A stretch of 64,000 bases of DNA from Labrys miyagiensis (GTDB lineage: Bacteria > Pseudomonadota > Alphaproteobacteria > Rhizobiales > Labraceae), in NCBI RefSeq assembly GCF_030160835.1, contig NZ_BSPC01000005.1, positions 649,525 to 713,524 on the forward strand. Direction: 5' to 3'. This document shows positions 24,977 to 33,281 of this stretch, in pieces. The notes beneath the pieces were generated by a model. It did not search any database. It had not been told where the DNA came from and saw only the letters and a list, made by a program, of their open reading frames with translations. The position numbers were made by a program, and so were the translations under genes. Each line of letters opens with the position of its first letter. Position 1 is the first letter of the stretch.

Positions 24977-27403
24977 ATGAAATCCCACACCCGTGTCCTC
25001 GTCATCGGCGGCGGCGTCGTAGGCTGTTCCGTGCTCTACCACCTCGCCAAGGCCGGTTGGACGGATATCACCCTGATCGAGCGCGCGGAGCTGACGGCGG
25101 GCTCCACCTGGCACGCGGCGGGCGGCTTCCACACCCTCAACGGCGATCCCAATGTCGCCAAGCTGCAGCAATATACCGTCGAGCTCTATCGGGAGATCGA
25201 GGCGCTCTCCGGCCAGTCCTGCGGCCTGCACCTCACCGGCGGCGTTATGCTGGCTGGCACCAAGGAGCGCATGGACTGGCTGAAGATGGCTCATGCCAAG
25301 GGCCGGTATCTGGGCATGCACACTGAGATCATCTCGGCTGCCGAAGCCAAGAAGCTGATGCCGCTGATCGACGAGAAGCAGTTCGCCGGGGCGATGTACG
25401 ATCCGCTGGAGGGCCATCTCGACCCCTATGGCACCACCCATGCCTATGCCAAGTCCGCCAAGCTCAAGGGCGCCGACATCGTCCTGCGCAACCGCGTCGT
25501 CGACATGTCGCAGCGCGAGGACGGCACCTGGGATGTCGCCACCGAGCAGGGCAACATCCACGCCGAGCATGTGGTGAACTGCGGCGGCCTGTGGGCGCGC
25601 GAATGCGGCCGCATGGTCGGCCTGGAACTGCCCGTGCTCGCCATGGAGCACATGTACTTCCTCACCGAGGACATGCCCGAAGTTGCCGAGATCAACGCTT
25701 CCACCGGCAAGGAGGTGATTACCGCGCTCGATTTCGAGGGCGAGATCTATATGCGCCAGGAGCGCGGCGGCATGCTGCTCGGCACCTATGAGCAGGCCTG
25801 CAAGCCCTGGTCGGAGAGAGAGACGCCTTGGGATTTCGGCCAGAACCTGCTGGAGCCGGATCTCGACCGCATCGCCCCGTCACTGGAAGTCGGCTTCCGC
25901 CACTTCCCGGCCTTCGAGAACGCCGGCATCCGCCGCGTCATCAACGGCCCCTTCACCTTCGCGCCCGACGGCAATCCGCTGGTCGGCCCGATCCGCGGCC
26001 TCAGGAACTACTGGGTCGCCTGCGGCGTGATGGCCGGCTTCAGCCAGGGCGGCGGCGTCGGCCTCGCGCTTTCCAACTGGATGGTGCATGGCGATCCGGG
26101 CTTCGACGTCTGGGGCATGGATGTCGCCCGCTATGGCGACTGGACAACGCTGACGCATACCAACGCCAAGGTGCGCGAGAACTATGCCCGCCGCTTCCGC
26201 ATCCGCTTCCCCAACGAGGAACTGCCGGCGGCCCGCCCCTTCCGCACCACGCCGGTCTATGATCGCCTCATCGACCATAACGCCGTGTTCGGCGACATGT
26301 GCGGCCTCGAGCATGCCCTCTGGTTCGCGCCCTCCAAGGCCGAAGCCAAGGACGATTTTTCCTTCAGCCGCTCCAACGATTTCCCGCATATCGCCGCCGA
26401 GAGCGCCGCGGTGCGCGAGGGCGTCGGCCTGCTCGAGATCTCGAACTTCGCCAAATACGAGATCTCCGGCAAGGGCGCGGATGCCTGGCTCGACAAGCTC
26501 CTGCCCAACCGCTTGCCGGCGAGGGGTCGCATGGTGCTCACCCCCATGCTCAACGAGAACGGCATGCTGATCGGCGATTTCACGCTGGCGCGCGAGGCCG
26601 ACGACCGCTTCTGGGTCTTCGGCTCGGGCCTGGCCGAGCAGTATCACATGCGCTGGTTCCAGGCGCATCTGCCCGACAGCGGCGTGACCCTGCGCGCCCA
26701 TGGCCTCGACCTCGTCGGCCTGCAGATCGCCGGGCCGAAGTCGCGCGAGCTGATCACCCGCCTCGTCCACGAGGACCTGTCGAAGGAAGCCTTCCCCTTC
26801 ATGGCCTTCGGGCGCTTCAATGTCGGCATCATCCCGGCCATTGTCGGCCGCGTCACCTATACGGGCGATCTGGGCTATGAGCTCTGGGTCAAGCCCGAGC
26901 ATCAGCGCGCTTTGTTCGATTTCCTGATGAAGGAAGGCGCCGATCTCGGCCTCAAGCTGTTCGGCGGCCGCGCCCTCAACTCGCTGCGCCTCGAAAAGAG
27001 CTTCGGCTCCTGGTCGCGCGAATACCGCCCGATCTATACGCCCTGGGAAGCCGGCCTCGAGCGCTTCGTCTCCACCCAGAAGCCCGACTTCATCGGCCGC
27101 GACGCCATGCTGAAAGCACGCGACGCCGGCCCCGTGCGCAAGCTCGCCACCTTCGTGGTCGACGCCCTCGACGCCGACGTGATCGGCGACGAGCCGATCT
27201 GGCGCGATGGCAAGGTGGTCGGCTGGGTCACCTCCGGCGGCTATGCCCATCACTCGAAAGCCTCGGTGGCGCTCGGTTATGTCGAGGCGGCCGCCTTTGA
27301 CGCGGGCGCGCCCTATGAGATCGAGATCATCGGCGAGCGGAGAGGGGCGAAGATGGCCGCCGAGCCGCTGTTCGATCCGAAGGGGCTGAGGATGCGGGGG
27401 TAA
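24977..27403 (+). CDS. FAD-dependent oxidoreductase with GcvT domain (dimethylglycine/sarcosine dehydrogenase-like)
   Basis: The 808-residue protein has an N-terminal FAD domain: RVLVIGGGVVGCSVLYHLAKAGW (residues 6-28), then TAGSTWHAAGG. His46 there matches the histidine that covalently holds FAD in dimethylglycine and sarcosine dehydrogenases. A DAO middle region and a C-terminal glycine-cleavage T-like half follow from about residue 420, including DLGYELWVKPEHQRALFDFLM, RALNSLRLEKSFGSWSREY and WVTSGGYAHHSKASVALGYVE. Such enzymes oxidise N-methyl groups and pass the one-carbon unit to tetrahydrofolate. The start follows the repeat. Confidence 0.92.
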   Translation: MKSHTRVLVIGGGVVGCSVLYHLAKAGWTDITLIERAELTAGSTWHAAGGFHTLNGDPNVAKLQQYTVELYREIEALSGQSCGLHLTGGVMLAGTKERMDWLKMAHAKGRYLGMHTEIISAAEAKKLMPLIDEKQFAGAMYDPLEGHLDPYGTTHAYAKSAKLKGADIVLRNRVVDMSQREDGTWDVATEQGNIHAEHVVNCGGLWARECGRMVGLELPVLAMEHMYFLTEDMPEVAEINASTGKEVITALDFEGEIYMRQERGGMLLGTYEQACKPWSERETPWDFGQNLLEPDLDRIAPSLEVGFRHFPAFENAGIRRVINGPFTFAPDGNPLVGPIRGLRNYWVACGVMAGFSQGGGVGLALSNWMVHGDPGFDVWGMDVARYGDWTTLTHTNAKVRENYARRFRIRFPNEELPAARPFRTTPVYDRLIDHNAVFGDMCGLEHALWFAPSKAEAKDDFSFSRSNDFPHIAAESAAVREGVGLLEISNFAKYEISGKGADAWLDKLLPNRLPARGRMVLTPMLNENGMLIGDFTLAREADDRFWVFGSGLAEQYHMRWFQAHLPDSGVTLRAHGLDLVGLQIAGPKSRELITRLVHEDLSKEAFPFMAFGRFNVGIIPAIVGRVTYTGDLGYELWVKPEHQRALFDFLMKEGADLGLKLFGGRALNSLRLEKSFGSWSREYRPIYTPWEAGLERFVSTQKPDFIGRDAMLKARDAGPVRKLATFVVDALDADVIGDEPIWRDGKVVGWVTSGGYAHHSKASVALGYVEAAAFDAGAPYEIEIIGERRGAKMAAEPLFDPKGLRMRG

Positions 27404-27530
27404 TGGGAGCCTTTTGGTGTGTCGGTCTTCTCAGTCCCATCGACCTTCAGTCGATGTAGAGGGAACGGCATGCCGTTACGTTGGTTTCAAACGCCAGGGA
27501 AGTCGCGATTCTATCCGCACTGGCGCCTCC

Positions 27531-27563
27531 GGCGATATGCCCTTATATAAGGTGCATATCGCC
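27531..27563 (+). promoter_or_regulatory. 33-bp palindromic operator/promoter of the Xre-RES pair
   Basis: GGCGATATGC (27531-27540), the perfect 12-bp palindrome CCTTATATAAGG (27541-27552), one T, then GCATATCGCC (27554-27563). Outer 10-bp arms pair exactly. The AT core contains TATATAA, a likely -10 box, 15 bases before the antitoxin ATG. A bound antitoxin would block the promoter. The pattern is direct; its role is inferred from position. Confidence 0.68.
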
Positions 27564-27577
27564 ATGGAGAACAGGCC

Positions 27578-28003
27578 ATGCTTCAAACCTCCAGCAGTGC
27601 AAACTTGGTTGATCGCATTCTCGGCACCAAGCTTGAAACCGCGGCAGAGCTGATCCACGCCGTGCGGGTCGGATTGCCGGTAACCACTATCGATGCCCTT
27701 ATTGGCGCAGATCGGATCACCACCGCGGAAGTGGATCATGTGATCGTGCCGCGTAAGACTCTCGCCAATCGGAAACGGATTGGTACGCTCACACCCGACC
27801 AGTCGGATCGCCTTCTCAGGGTGGTCCGGGTCATCGCCTTGGCTGAAGAGACATTCCGATCGAAGGACAAGGCGTCGATCTGGCTCCGCCGAAAGACGAC
27901 GGCGCTCACCGATCAAGCGCCTCTCGACATGCTGGACACTAACGAAGGCGCTCATCAGGTGGAGGTTTTGCTAGGCCGAATCCGTCATGGACTTGCGGCC
28001 TGA
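27578..28003 (+). CDS. Type II antitoxin, Xre/MbcA/ParS family (DUF2384)
   Basis: The 141-residue protein has an N-terminal helix-turn-helix-like part (ETAAELIHAVRVGLPVTTIDALI) and a C-terminal DUF2384 toxin-binding half (LTPDQSDRLLRVVRVIALAEETFRSKDKASIWLRRKTTALTDQAPLDMLDTNEGAHQVEVLLGRIRHGLAA). Its stop shares a base with the toxin start (TGATG), so translation is coupled. GGAGA lies upstream of the ATG. It should bind the palindrome at 27531-27563. Confidence 0.9.
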   Translation: MLQTSSSANLVDRILGTKLETAAELIHAVRVGLPVTTIDALIGADRITTAEVDHVIVPRKTLANRKRIGTLTPDQSDRLLRVVRVIALAEETFRSKDKASIWLRRKTTALTDQAPLDMLDTNEGAHQVEVLLGRIRHGLAA

Positions 28004-28440
28004 TGGTCGTATGGAGGATTACCGCTGCGCCCTTCGCTGACCTGTCCGGTGAAGGCGCCAGGCTCTATGGAGCTCGCTGGAATACGCCTGGACGTCCGAT
28101 GCTTTACACAGCCGAGGACGCCGCTCTCTCGGTTCTGGAGGTTCGTGTTCACTTGGACCTCGACTGGAATCTTCTCCCGGACGATTACGTTCTCATGAAG
28201 ATCGAGGTACCGGATCTGCCTGTCGAGGACATCTCGGACCTCCCCTCGGATCCGCAAGCCGTTGGCAACGCGTGGCTGGCCTCTGCCAGAACGCCTCTCT
28301 TGCGAGTTCCGTCCTTCATCATCCCCGAAAGCTTTAATCTTCTCGTCAATCCCGTTCACCCACAAGCCGTGGACATTCGCTATTTCACCACACGGGATTT
28401 CAAATTCGACGACCGTCTCTGGCTTCCCCTCAGGTACTGA
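28003..28440 (+). CDS. RES-domain toxin (predicted NAD+-degrading)
   Basis: The 145-residue protein contains the RES fold residues: Arg25 in LYGARWN, Tyr35 and Glu46 around PMLYTAEDAALSVLEV, and the late segment VPSFIIPESFNLLVNPVHP. Studied RES toxins (MbcT, Res) break down NAD+ by phosphorolysis or hydrolysis and stall growth. Full normal length, coupled to its DUF2384 antitoxin by a 1-base overlap. Confidence 0.91.
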   Translation: MVVWRITAAPFADLSGEGARLYGARWNTPGRPMLYTAEDAALSVLEVRVHLDLDWNLLPDDYVLMKIEVPDLPVEDISDLPSDPQAVGNAWLASARTPLLRVPSFIIPESFNLLVNPVHPQAVDIRYFTTRDFKFDDRLWLPLRY

Positions 28441-28493
28441 TCAATGCTCCGTACAGGCGGGAAAGCCGGCGGCGGATGGGGCCGCTTCGAGAT

Positions 28494-29015
28494 TCAAGTG
28501 GCAGCGGGAAGTCCGCGCTCCCAATACGACCACGCCATCAGCACCGCCGCCGCCGCACTCATCGTCCAGTAATCCACCGGCGCTGGTCCGAACCAGTGAA
28601 TGTGCCAGGGGATGAACTCCGGTGCGAACTTCGCCAGGCCGAAGACCGGGTTGCAGACGAACCAGAGGAAGTCTTCGCTCAGCCAGAAGATCATGATGCA
28701 GGCAATGACGCGGGCTTCCAGCCGCCATGACCAGCGCCAGGCGAAGACCAGCGGGAAATGGAAGAACAGGGCCATGAAGGGGAAGACCCAGGCATGGTAG
28801 CCCGTCATCGGGCGGCTGCCCCAGAAGATGTCGAGCAGCCAGTGGTGCTCAATGCGCCAGGTCGGCAGGCTGGAGGCCCAGCCATGGCTGCCCTCGATCT
28901 GGATCTCGACATTGGCGAAGAAGAAGCCGAGCAGCATCACCATGCCGATCAGGAGGATCGGTTGCAGGAGACGGGTGCGGCCGGTGGCGGCGAGCGGCAT
29001 GTCGGTGGCTGTCAT
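28494..29015 (-). CDS. Multi-pass membrane protein, unknown function
   Basis: The 173-residue protein has four to five hydrophobic helices and is rich in Trp and Phe (HHWLLDIFWGSRPMTGYHAWVFPFMALFFHFPLVFAWRW, then FLWFVCNPVFGLAKFAPEFIPWHIHWFG). No known motif was recognised. The final residues (YWERGLPAAT and the stop) are read from a degenerate REP-like arm at about 28495-28525, so the C-terminus appears remodelled by the repeat. A degenerate second arm is at 28455-28475. Confidence 0.68.
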   Translation of the reverse strand: MTATDMPLAATGRTRLLQPILLIGMVMLLGFFFANVEIQIEGSHGWASSLPTWRIEHHWLLDIFWGSRPMTGYHAWVFPFMALFFHFPLVFAWRWSWRLEARVIACIMIFWLSEDFLWFVCNPVFGLAKFAPEFIPWHIHWFGPAPVDYWTMSAAAAVLMAWSYWERGLPAAT

Positions 29016-29106
29016 GGCAGGGCGGCCATAGCATTTTCCAGAAAAGTTGGCAGACTTTTCGATTAAGAAAATGCGTCAAAACCGAGGTCTTGAGAAAGCT
29101 GCGATT

Positions 29107-30243
29107 TCAGATAATCGCAGTTTTCTCCAGCACGATCCTCATGGCATCCTCGCCGGCGCGGGGGCGGCCGAGGGCGCGGGCGTTGCGGCGCATGGTCTCC
29201 AGGCGCTGCGGCTCGGCCTTGAGCAGGGCGATGTGATAGTCGAGGCCGACCTCGTCAATCGCCTTCATCGCAGCGCCGTTTTCCAGGAGGTAGTCGGCAT
29301 TGCGCTCCTCCTGCCCGGGGATCGGCGCGCTCAGCAGCATCGGCACGCCCATGGCCAGGCATTCGGAGGTTGAGAGACCGCCGGGCTTGGTGATCACGAG
29401 ATCGGCCGCCGCCATCAGGCGCGGCACCTCGTTGGTGAAGCCGAGGGGGAAGAGCCGGCCGGGCTGCTTCGCGGCGGCCGCCTGCAAATCCTCCAGTGCC
29501 GGCTTGTTCTTGCCGGCCAGCACCACGAGCTGCAGCTCGGGATCGACGGCCGCGAGGCGCTTGGCCAGCGGCGCGACACCGAGGCCGGCGCCGCCGCCCA
29601 TCAGCAGATAGGTGCGCCGCGCCGGATCCAGCCCGAAGGCCGCCGCGCAACCAGCGCGGTCATGGTTCTCGGCGAAGGCGGGCATGATCGGAATGCCGGT
29701 GACATGGATATGCGCCGCCTCGATGCCGTGAGCGCGCAGGCGGAAGGCGACTTCCTCATTGCCGGCGAAGAAGCCGGTCATGCGCGGGATCACCCACATG
29801 CGGTGCAGGTCGAAATCGGTGATCTGCACGAAGACGGGCACGCCGAGGCGGCTCTTGCCGATCTCGCGCATCAACAGCTCGGCGGGCAGGAAATGCGTGC
29901 AGACGATGGCATCGGGCGCGAAGTCGTCGATGGCGCCGCGCAGGGGACGGCTGGAGAGGCGCTCCACCGCCCGCCGCAGCTTCTGCGACATCGCATCGGG
30001 CGCGGCCTCCGAGCTCGCCTGGTAGAGCATGCCCCAGATCGCCGGATGCCGGGTCACGAGCTTGATGTAATAGTCGGTATAGATCTTGCGGAAGGTGGAG
30101 GGCACATAGTCCATCACGTCGAGATGGCGCACCTCGGCTTTCGGATCGAGGAGGAGCGTCGCTTCCTTGAGCGCTTCGGCCGCGCGCATATGCCCGGCGC
30201 CGGCGGAGACGCTGAGGAAGAGGATCTTGGGCGAGGACGGCAC
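29107..30243 (-). CDS. Glycosyltransferase, MGDG synthase/MurG-like (GT28)
   Basis: The 378-residue enzyme starts at a GTG giving PSSPKILFLSVSAGAGHMRAAEALKEA. This is the N-terminal glycine loop of the monogalactosyldiacylglycerol-synthase group. The C-terminal donor-binding domain has YLLMGGGAGLGVAPLAKRL and PRLMAAADLVITKPGGLSTSECLAMGVPMLL. A membrane-lipid glycosylation role is likely. The frame extends to an ATG at 30330, but GGAG precedes the GTG by about 8 bases and homology begins there. Confidence 0.85.
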   Translation of the reverse strand: MPSSPKILFLSVSAGAGHMRAAEALKEATLLLDPKAEVRHLDVMDYVPSTFRKIYTDYYIKLVTRHPAIWGMLYQASSEAAPDAMSQKLRRAVERLSSRPLRGAIDDFAPDAIVCTHFLPAELLMREIGKSRLGVPVFVQITDFDLHRMWVIPRMTGFFAGNEEVAFRLRAHGIEAAHIHVTGIPIMPAFAENHDRAGCAAAFGLDPARRTYLLMGGGAGLGVAPLAKRLAAVDPELQLVVLAGKNKPALEDLQAAAAKQPGRLFPLGFTNEVPRLMAAADLVITKPGGLSTSECLAMGVPMLLSAPIPGQEERNADYLLENGAAMKAIDEVGLDYHIALLKAEPQRLETMRRNARALGRPRAGEDAMRIVLEKTAII

Positions 30244-30419
30244 GGGCGGCTCCGGTCGAATCGGGAGGGAAGACAATAAGCCAGCCGCCTTGCGCTGTCG
30301 AAATGCGATGGCGCCCGCACTTTCGGGCAACCGCCGGTATGATCATGTGACCTTGAGCACTTTCCTGCGCCAATCGAACCCGATAGCCTGTCGATATTTG
30401 GTTGAACCCGGATGTTCCC

Positions 30420-32528
30420 ATGCGGCTGCTGTTCGCGACTGTTTCCCTTGCCGTGTTGCTGTCCACGCAGGCGGCCCGCGCCTGTGGCGATGATCGTGAG
30501 ATCGGACACTGGGTGCTCGACCAGAAGGCATATTCTTCAAGCTATGCGCTTCCCTTTCTCAGCCCGGGCAATGACAGCCGCATCAATTTGCAATTGCTGA
30601 TGCGGGATGTTGGTTCCGCGGGCGCTCCGACTGCGGACCAGGCGAAGGGCCAGCCCGGTGATACCGGGCTCGACGCCTCGATGCTGTTCGCGAACTTCAA
30701 CATCGACAACGTTCTGACCAGTGACGGCTTGGGAGCCGACAACCCATCCGGCGCCGGCATCCCCCCATCGGTGTTCTCGACCGAGGAGGGGACCCGCTGC
30801 GTCTCCTCTGCAAGCGGCCAGCAAGCCTTTGTCGCGGCGCTTCAGGCCGAGCAAGGCTTGTCCGCGAACGAGCGCACGCTTCTCAGCGATGCCCGTGGCC
30901 GCATGAACCCCGACTGTTCTGCGACGGCGTCCGTCGCCTGGCAGGATCCGCTGGCCGGCGTAGCGCAGCCCTCGGCGGCGGCGCAGGATTTCGCCGCCTA
31001 TCTCAAGGGTGCCTCGGCCTTCTATGAGGGCAAGTTCGACGAGGCTCTCGCCAGCTTCACCAAGCTTGCCGGGACACAGAACGTTTGGCTGCGCGAGAGC
31101 GCGTCCTACATGATCGGCCGCACTTTGCTCAACAAGGCCGAGGTCGGAGCCTTCGATTCGCTCGACGGCGTTCCGCAGCCGAAGGTGACGGACAAGGAGG
31201 CGCTGGCCGGCTCGCAGAATGCATTCAAGGCCTACCTCGCTGCCTATCCCACCGGGCGATACGCGACCTCCGCGCGCGGCCTGATGCGCCGACTGGACTG
31301 GCTGGCGGGCGACAAGGACGGGCTCTCGTCTGAATATGGCTGGCAGATCGCCAATACCGGCAAGGATCTCGCCAATCTGCTTCCCGGCGATCTCTCCCAG
31401 GAAATCGATGCCAAATATTTCGCCGGGACCCAGGACGCCGGGCATGATGCGAATTTGCTGGCGGTTGCCGATCTCATGAAGCTTCGGCAAGGCGATTCCG
31501 CCCAAGGCAAATTGTCGGCAGCGGACCTCGATGCCCAGGCGTCGGATTTCGCCGGACACGAGGCGCTGTTCGCCTTCCTGAAGGCCGCCCGCCTCTATTA
31601 CGCGGCTGGCGATGCGGCGGCGGCGCTGCAATTGCTGGGTGACGCCAGGAACGACCCGCCGGCGCCACCCTATGTCGCTTTCAGCCGGTCGATGCTGCGC
31701 GGCCAGGCGCTGATGGCACTCGGCCAGTATGAGAAGGCGGCGGATTACTGGACGGCGTTGCTGCCACAGGCGTCCGGACGCTGGCAGAAGGAAAGCGTCG
31801 AACTGGGCCTCGCCCTGAGCTGGGAGAAGGCGGGCACGCTCAACAAGGTCTTCCTGCCGGGCACGCGCATCGCTGATCCCGGCATCAGGGCGACTGTGCT
31901 GCGCCGCTCGGCCGGGCCGATCCTGCTGCGCCAGGCGGTGGCGGACCCGCAATCGACGCCCCAGGAAAGGGCGCTTGCACGTTTCGTTCTGCTCTTCAAG
32001 GAGGCCACACGCGGGCACTACACCGGCTTTCTCGAGGATTTCAACGCCGCGACGCTGACAGGCGACGACGGGACTGCGCCAGCCGGCACGAAATCCGCCA
32101 TCTTCAAATGGGCTGGAACGAGCCAGCCCTATTCATGTCCGGCTCTGAAGGCGGTTATGGCTGAACTGGCCGCCAATCCGCGCTCGGCGCATGGCTTGCT
32201 GTGCCTCGGCGACTTCGTGCGCACCTCCGATCTCGACGACGTCGAAAGCTTCGAGGTGCAGTCTGGGGAATTGGGCAGCAAGCCGATCTTTCCCGGCGCG
32301 CCGTTCTCGCGCGGCGAAGTCTACAGGAAGCTGATCGCCGACGCCTCGACCCCGGACAATGAGCGTGCCTATGCGCTCTATCGCGCCATCAATTGCTATG
32401 GTCCCAGCGGCAATAATCGCTGCGGCGGCCAGGATGTCGGCAAGCCGGTGCGTAAGGCCTGGTTCAACACCTTGAAAACGAAATATGGCGCTACGTCCTG
32501 GGCGCGGAGCCAGAGCCTCTATTGGTGA
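30420..32528 (+). CDS. Secreted helical-repeat (TPR-like) protein, unknown function
   Basis: The 702-residue protein has a clear signal peptide (MRLLFATVSLAVLLSTQAARA, cleavage near CGDD). The mature part has helix pairs resembling tetratricopeptide or YfiO-type repeats: FAAYLKGASAFYEGKFDEALASFTKLAG, and later FLKAARLYYAAGDAAAALQLLGDA and SMLRGQALMALGQYEKAADYWTALL. There is no enzyme motif. It overlaps the DUF3142 gene by 4 bases (GTGA), so the two are translationally coupled and probably act together in the envelope. Confidence 0.8.
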   Translation: MRLLFATVSLAVLLSTQAARACGDDREIGHWVLDQKAYSSSYALPFLSPGNDSRINLQLLMRDVGSAGAPTADQAKGQPGDTGLDASMLFANFNIDNVLTSDGLGADNPSGAGIPPSVFSTEEGTRCVSSASGQQAFVAALQAEQGLSANERTLLSDARGRMNPDCSATASVAWQDPLAGVAQPSAAAQDFAAYLKGASAFYEGKFDEALASFTKLAGTQNVWLRESASYMIGRTLLNKAEVGAFDSLDGVPQPKVTDKEALAGSQNAFKAYLAAYPTGRYATSARGLMRRLDWLAGDKDGLSSEYGWQIANTGKDLANLLPGDLSQEIDAKYFAGTQDAGHDANLLAVADLMKLRQGDSAQGKLSAADLDAQASDFAGHEALFAFLKAARLYYAAGDAAAALQLLGDARNDPPAPPYVAFSRSMLRGQALMALGQYEKAADYWTALLPQASGRWQKESVELGLALSWEKAGTLNKVFLPGTRIADPGIRATVLRRSAGPILLRQAVADPQSTPQERALARFVLLFKEATRGHYTGFLEDFNAATLTGDDGTAPAGTKSAIFKWAGTSQPYSCPALKAVMAELAANPRSAHGLLCLGDFVRTSDLDDVESFEVQSGELGSKPIFPGAPFSRGEVYRKLIADASTPDNERAYALYRAINCYGPSGNNRCGGQDVGKPVRKAWFNTLKTKYGATSWARSQSLYW

Positions 32529-33244
32529 GGCTGACCCGCCTTCCGGCCGTATTGCTTCTGTCGGTGCTCATGACGCAGGTCGCAGTCGGCGAACCCGTCG
32601 TGAAGGCCAGCGACTATGATGCCTATTGGCTCTGGGCTGGCGTGAAGGCGCGCCCGATCGTGCAGCAGGCCAAGACCGTCTACCTGCTGCAGGGCGAGAT
32701 CGGCCCGGACCCTTCCGGCGCTGTCCGTCTCAAGGCGCAGGGCGGTTCGGTGCCCGGTCCCCACGTGCCGGCGCTCTGGCTCGCCTATCGCGTGCGCAGT
32801 CTCGATTGGACGCCGGAGATCACGGCGGCGATCGCGAGGAAATACGCGGCCTGGCGCACCCAGCCCGGCAGCGTTCCCGGCATCCAGGTGGATTTCGACG
32901 CCTCGACGCGAAATCTCCGGAACTATGCGGGTTTTCTCAAGGACTTGCGGCGCTCGCTCCCGCCCGATTGCCGGCTCAGCGTCACTGGCCTGATGGACTG
33001 GGCCTCGCAGGCGGCACCGGAAGATCTCGACGCCTTGTCGGGCACCATCGACGAAATCATCTTCCAGACCTATCGCGGCCGGCAGACGGTCCCTGATATC
33101 GATGCCTATCTGGCAAGGCTGGGCCGCCTGCGCATTCCCTATCGCCTGGGGTTGTCCGAAGGCGCGGCATGGTCGCCGCCCGCCGGTCTCGCGTCCGATC
33201 CGCATTTCCGGGGCTACGTGATTTTCCTGCAGAACCCGCCCTGA
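32525..33244 (+). CDS. DUF3142 domain protein, secreted
   Basis: The 239-residue protein begins at a GTG overlapping the previous stop. A signal peptide (LTRLPAVLLLSVLMTQVAVG) leads into the DUF3142 region: YDAYWLWAGVKARPIVQQAKTVYLLQGEIG, then PGIQVDFDASTRNLRNYAGFLKDLR, LSVTGLMDWASQ and DEIIFQTYRGR. The pattern of VDFDA and TGLMDW looks like a TIM-barrel glycosidase-related fold. That is inference only; the family has no assigned activity. Confidence 0.84.
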   Translation: MRLTRLPAVLLLSVLMTQVAVGEPVVKASDYDAYWLWAGVKARPIVQQAKTVYLLQGEIGPDPSGAVRLKAQGGSVPGPHVPALWLAYRVRSLDWTPEITAAIARKYAAWRTQPGSVPGIQVDFDASTRNLRNYAGFLKDLRRSLPPDCRLSVTGLMDWASQAAPEDLDALSGTIDEIIFQTYRGRQTVPDIDAYLARLGRLRIPYRLGLSEGAAWSPPAGLASDPHFRGYVIFLQNPP

Positions 33245-33281
33245 CATACTTCCGATACTGGCCCTGGCTTACGTTCCCAGG

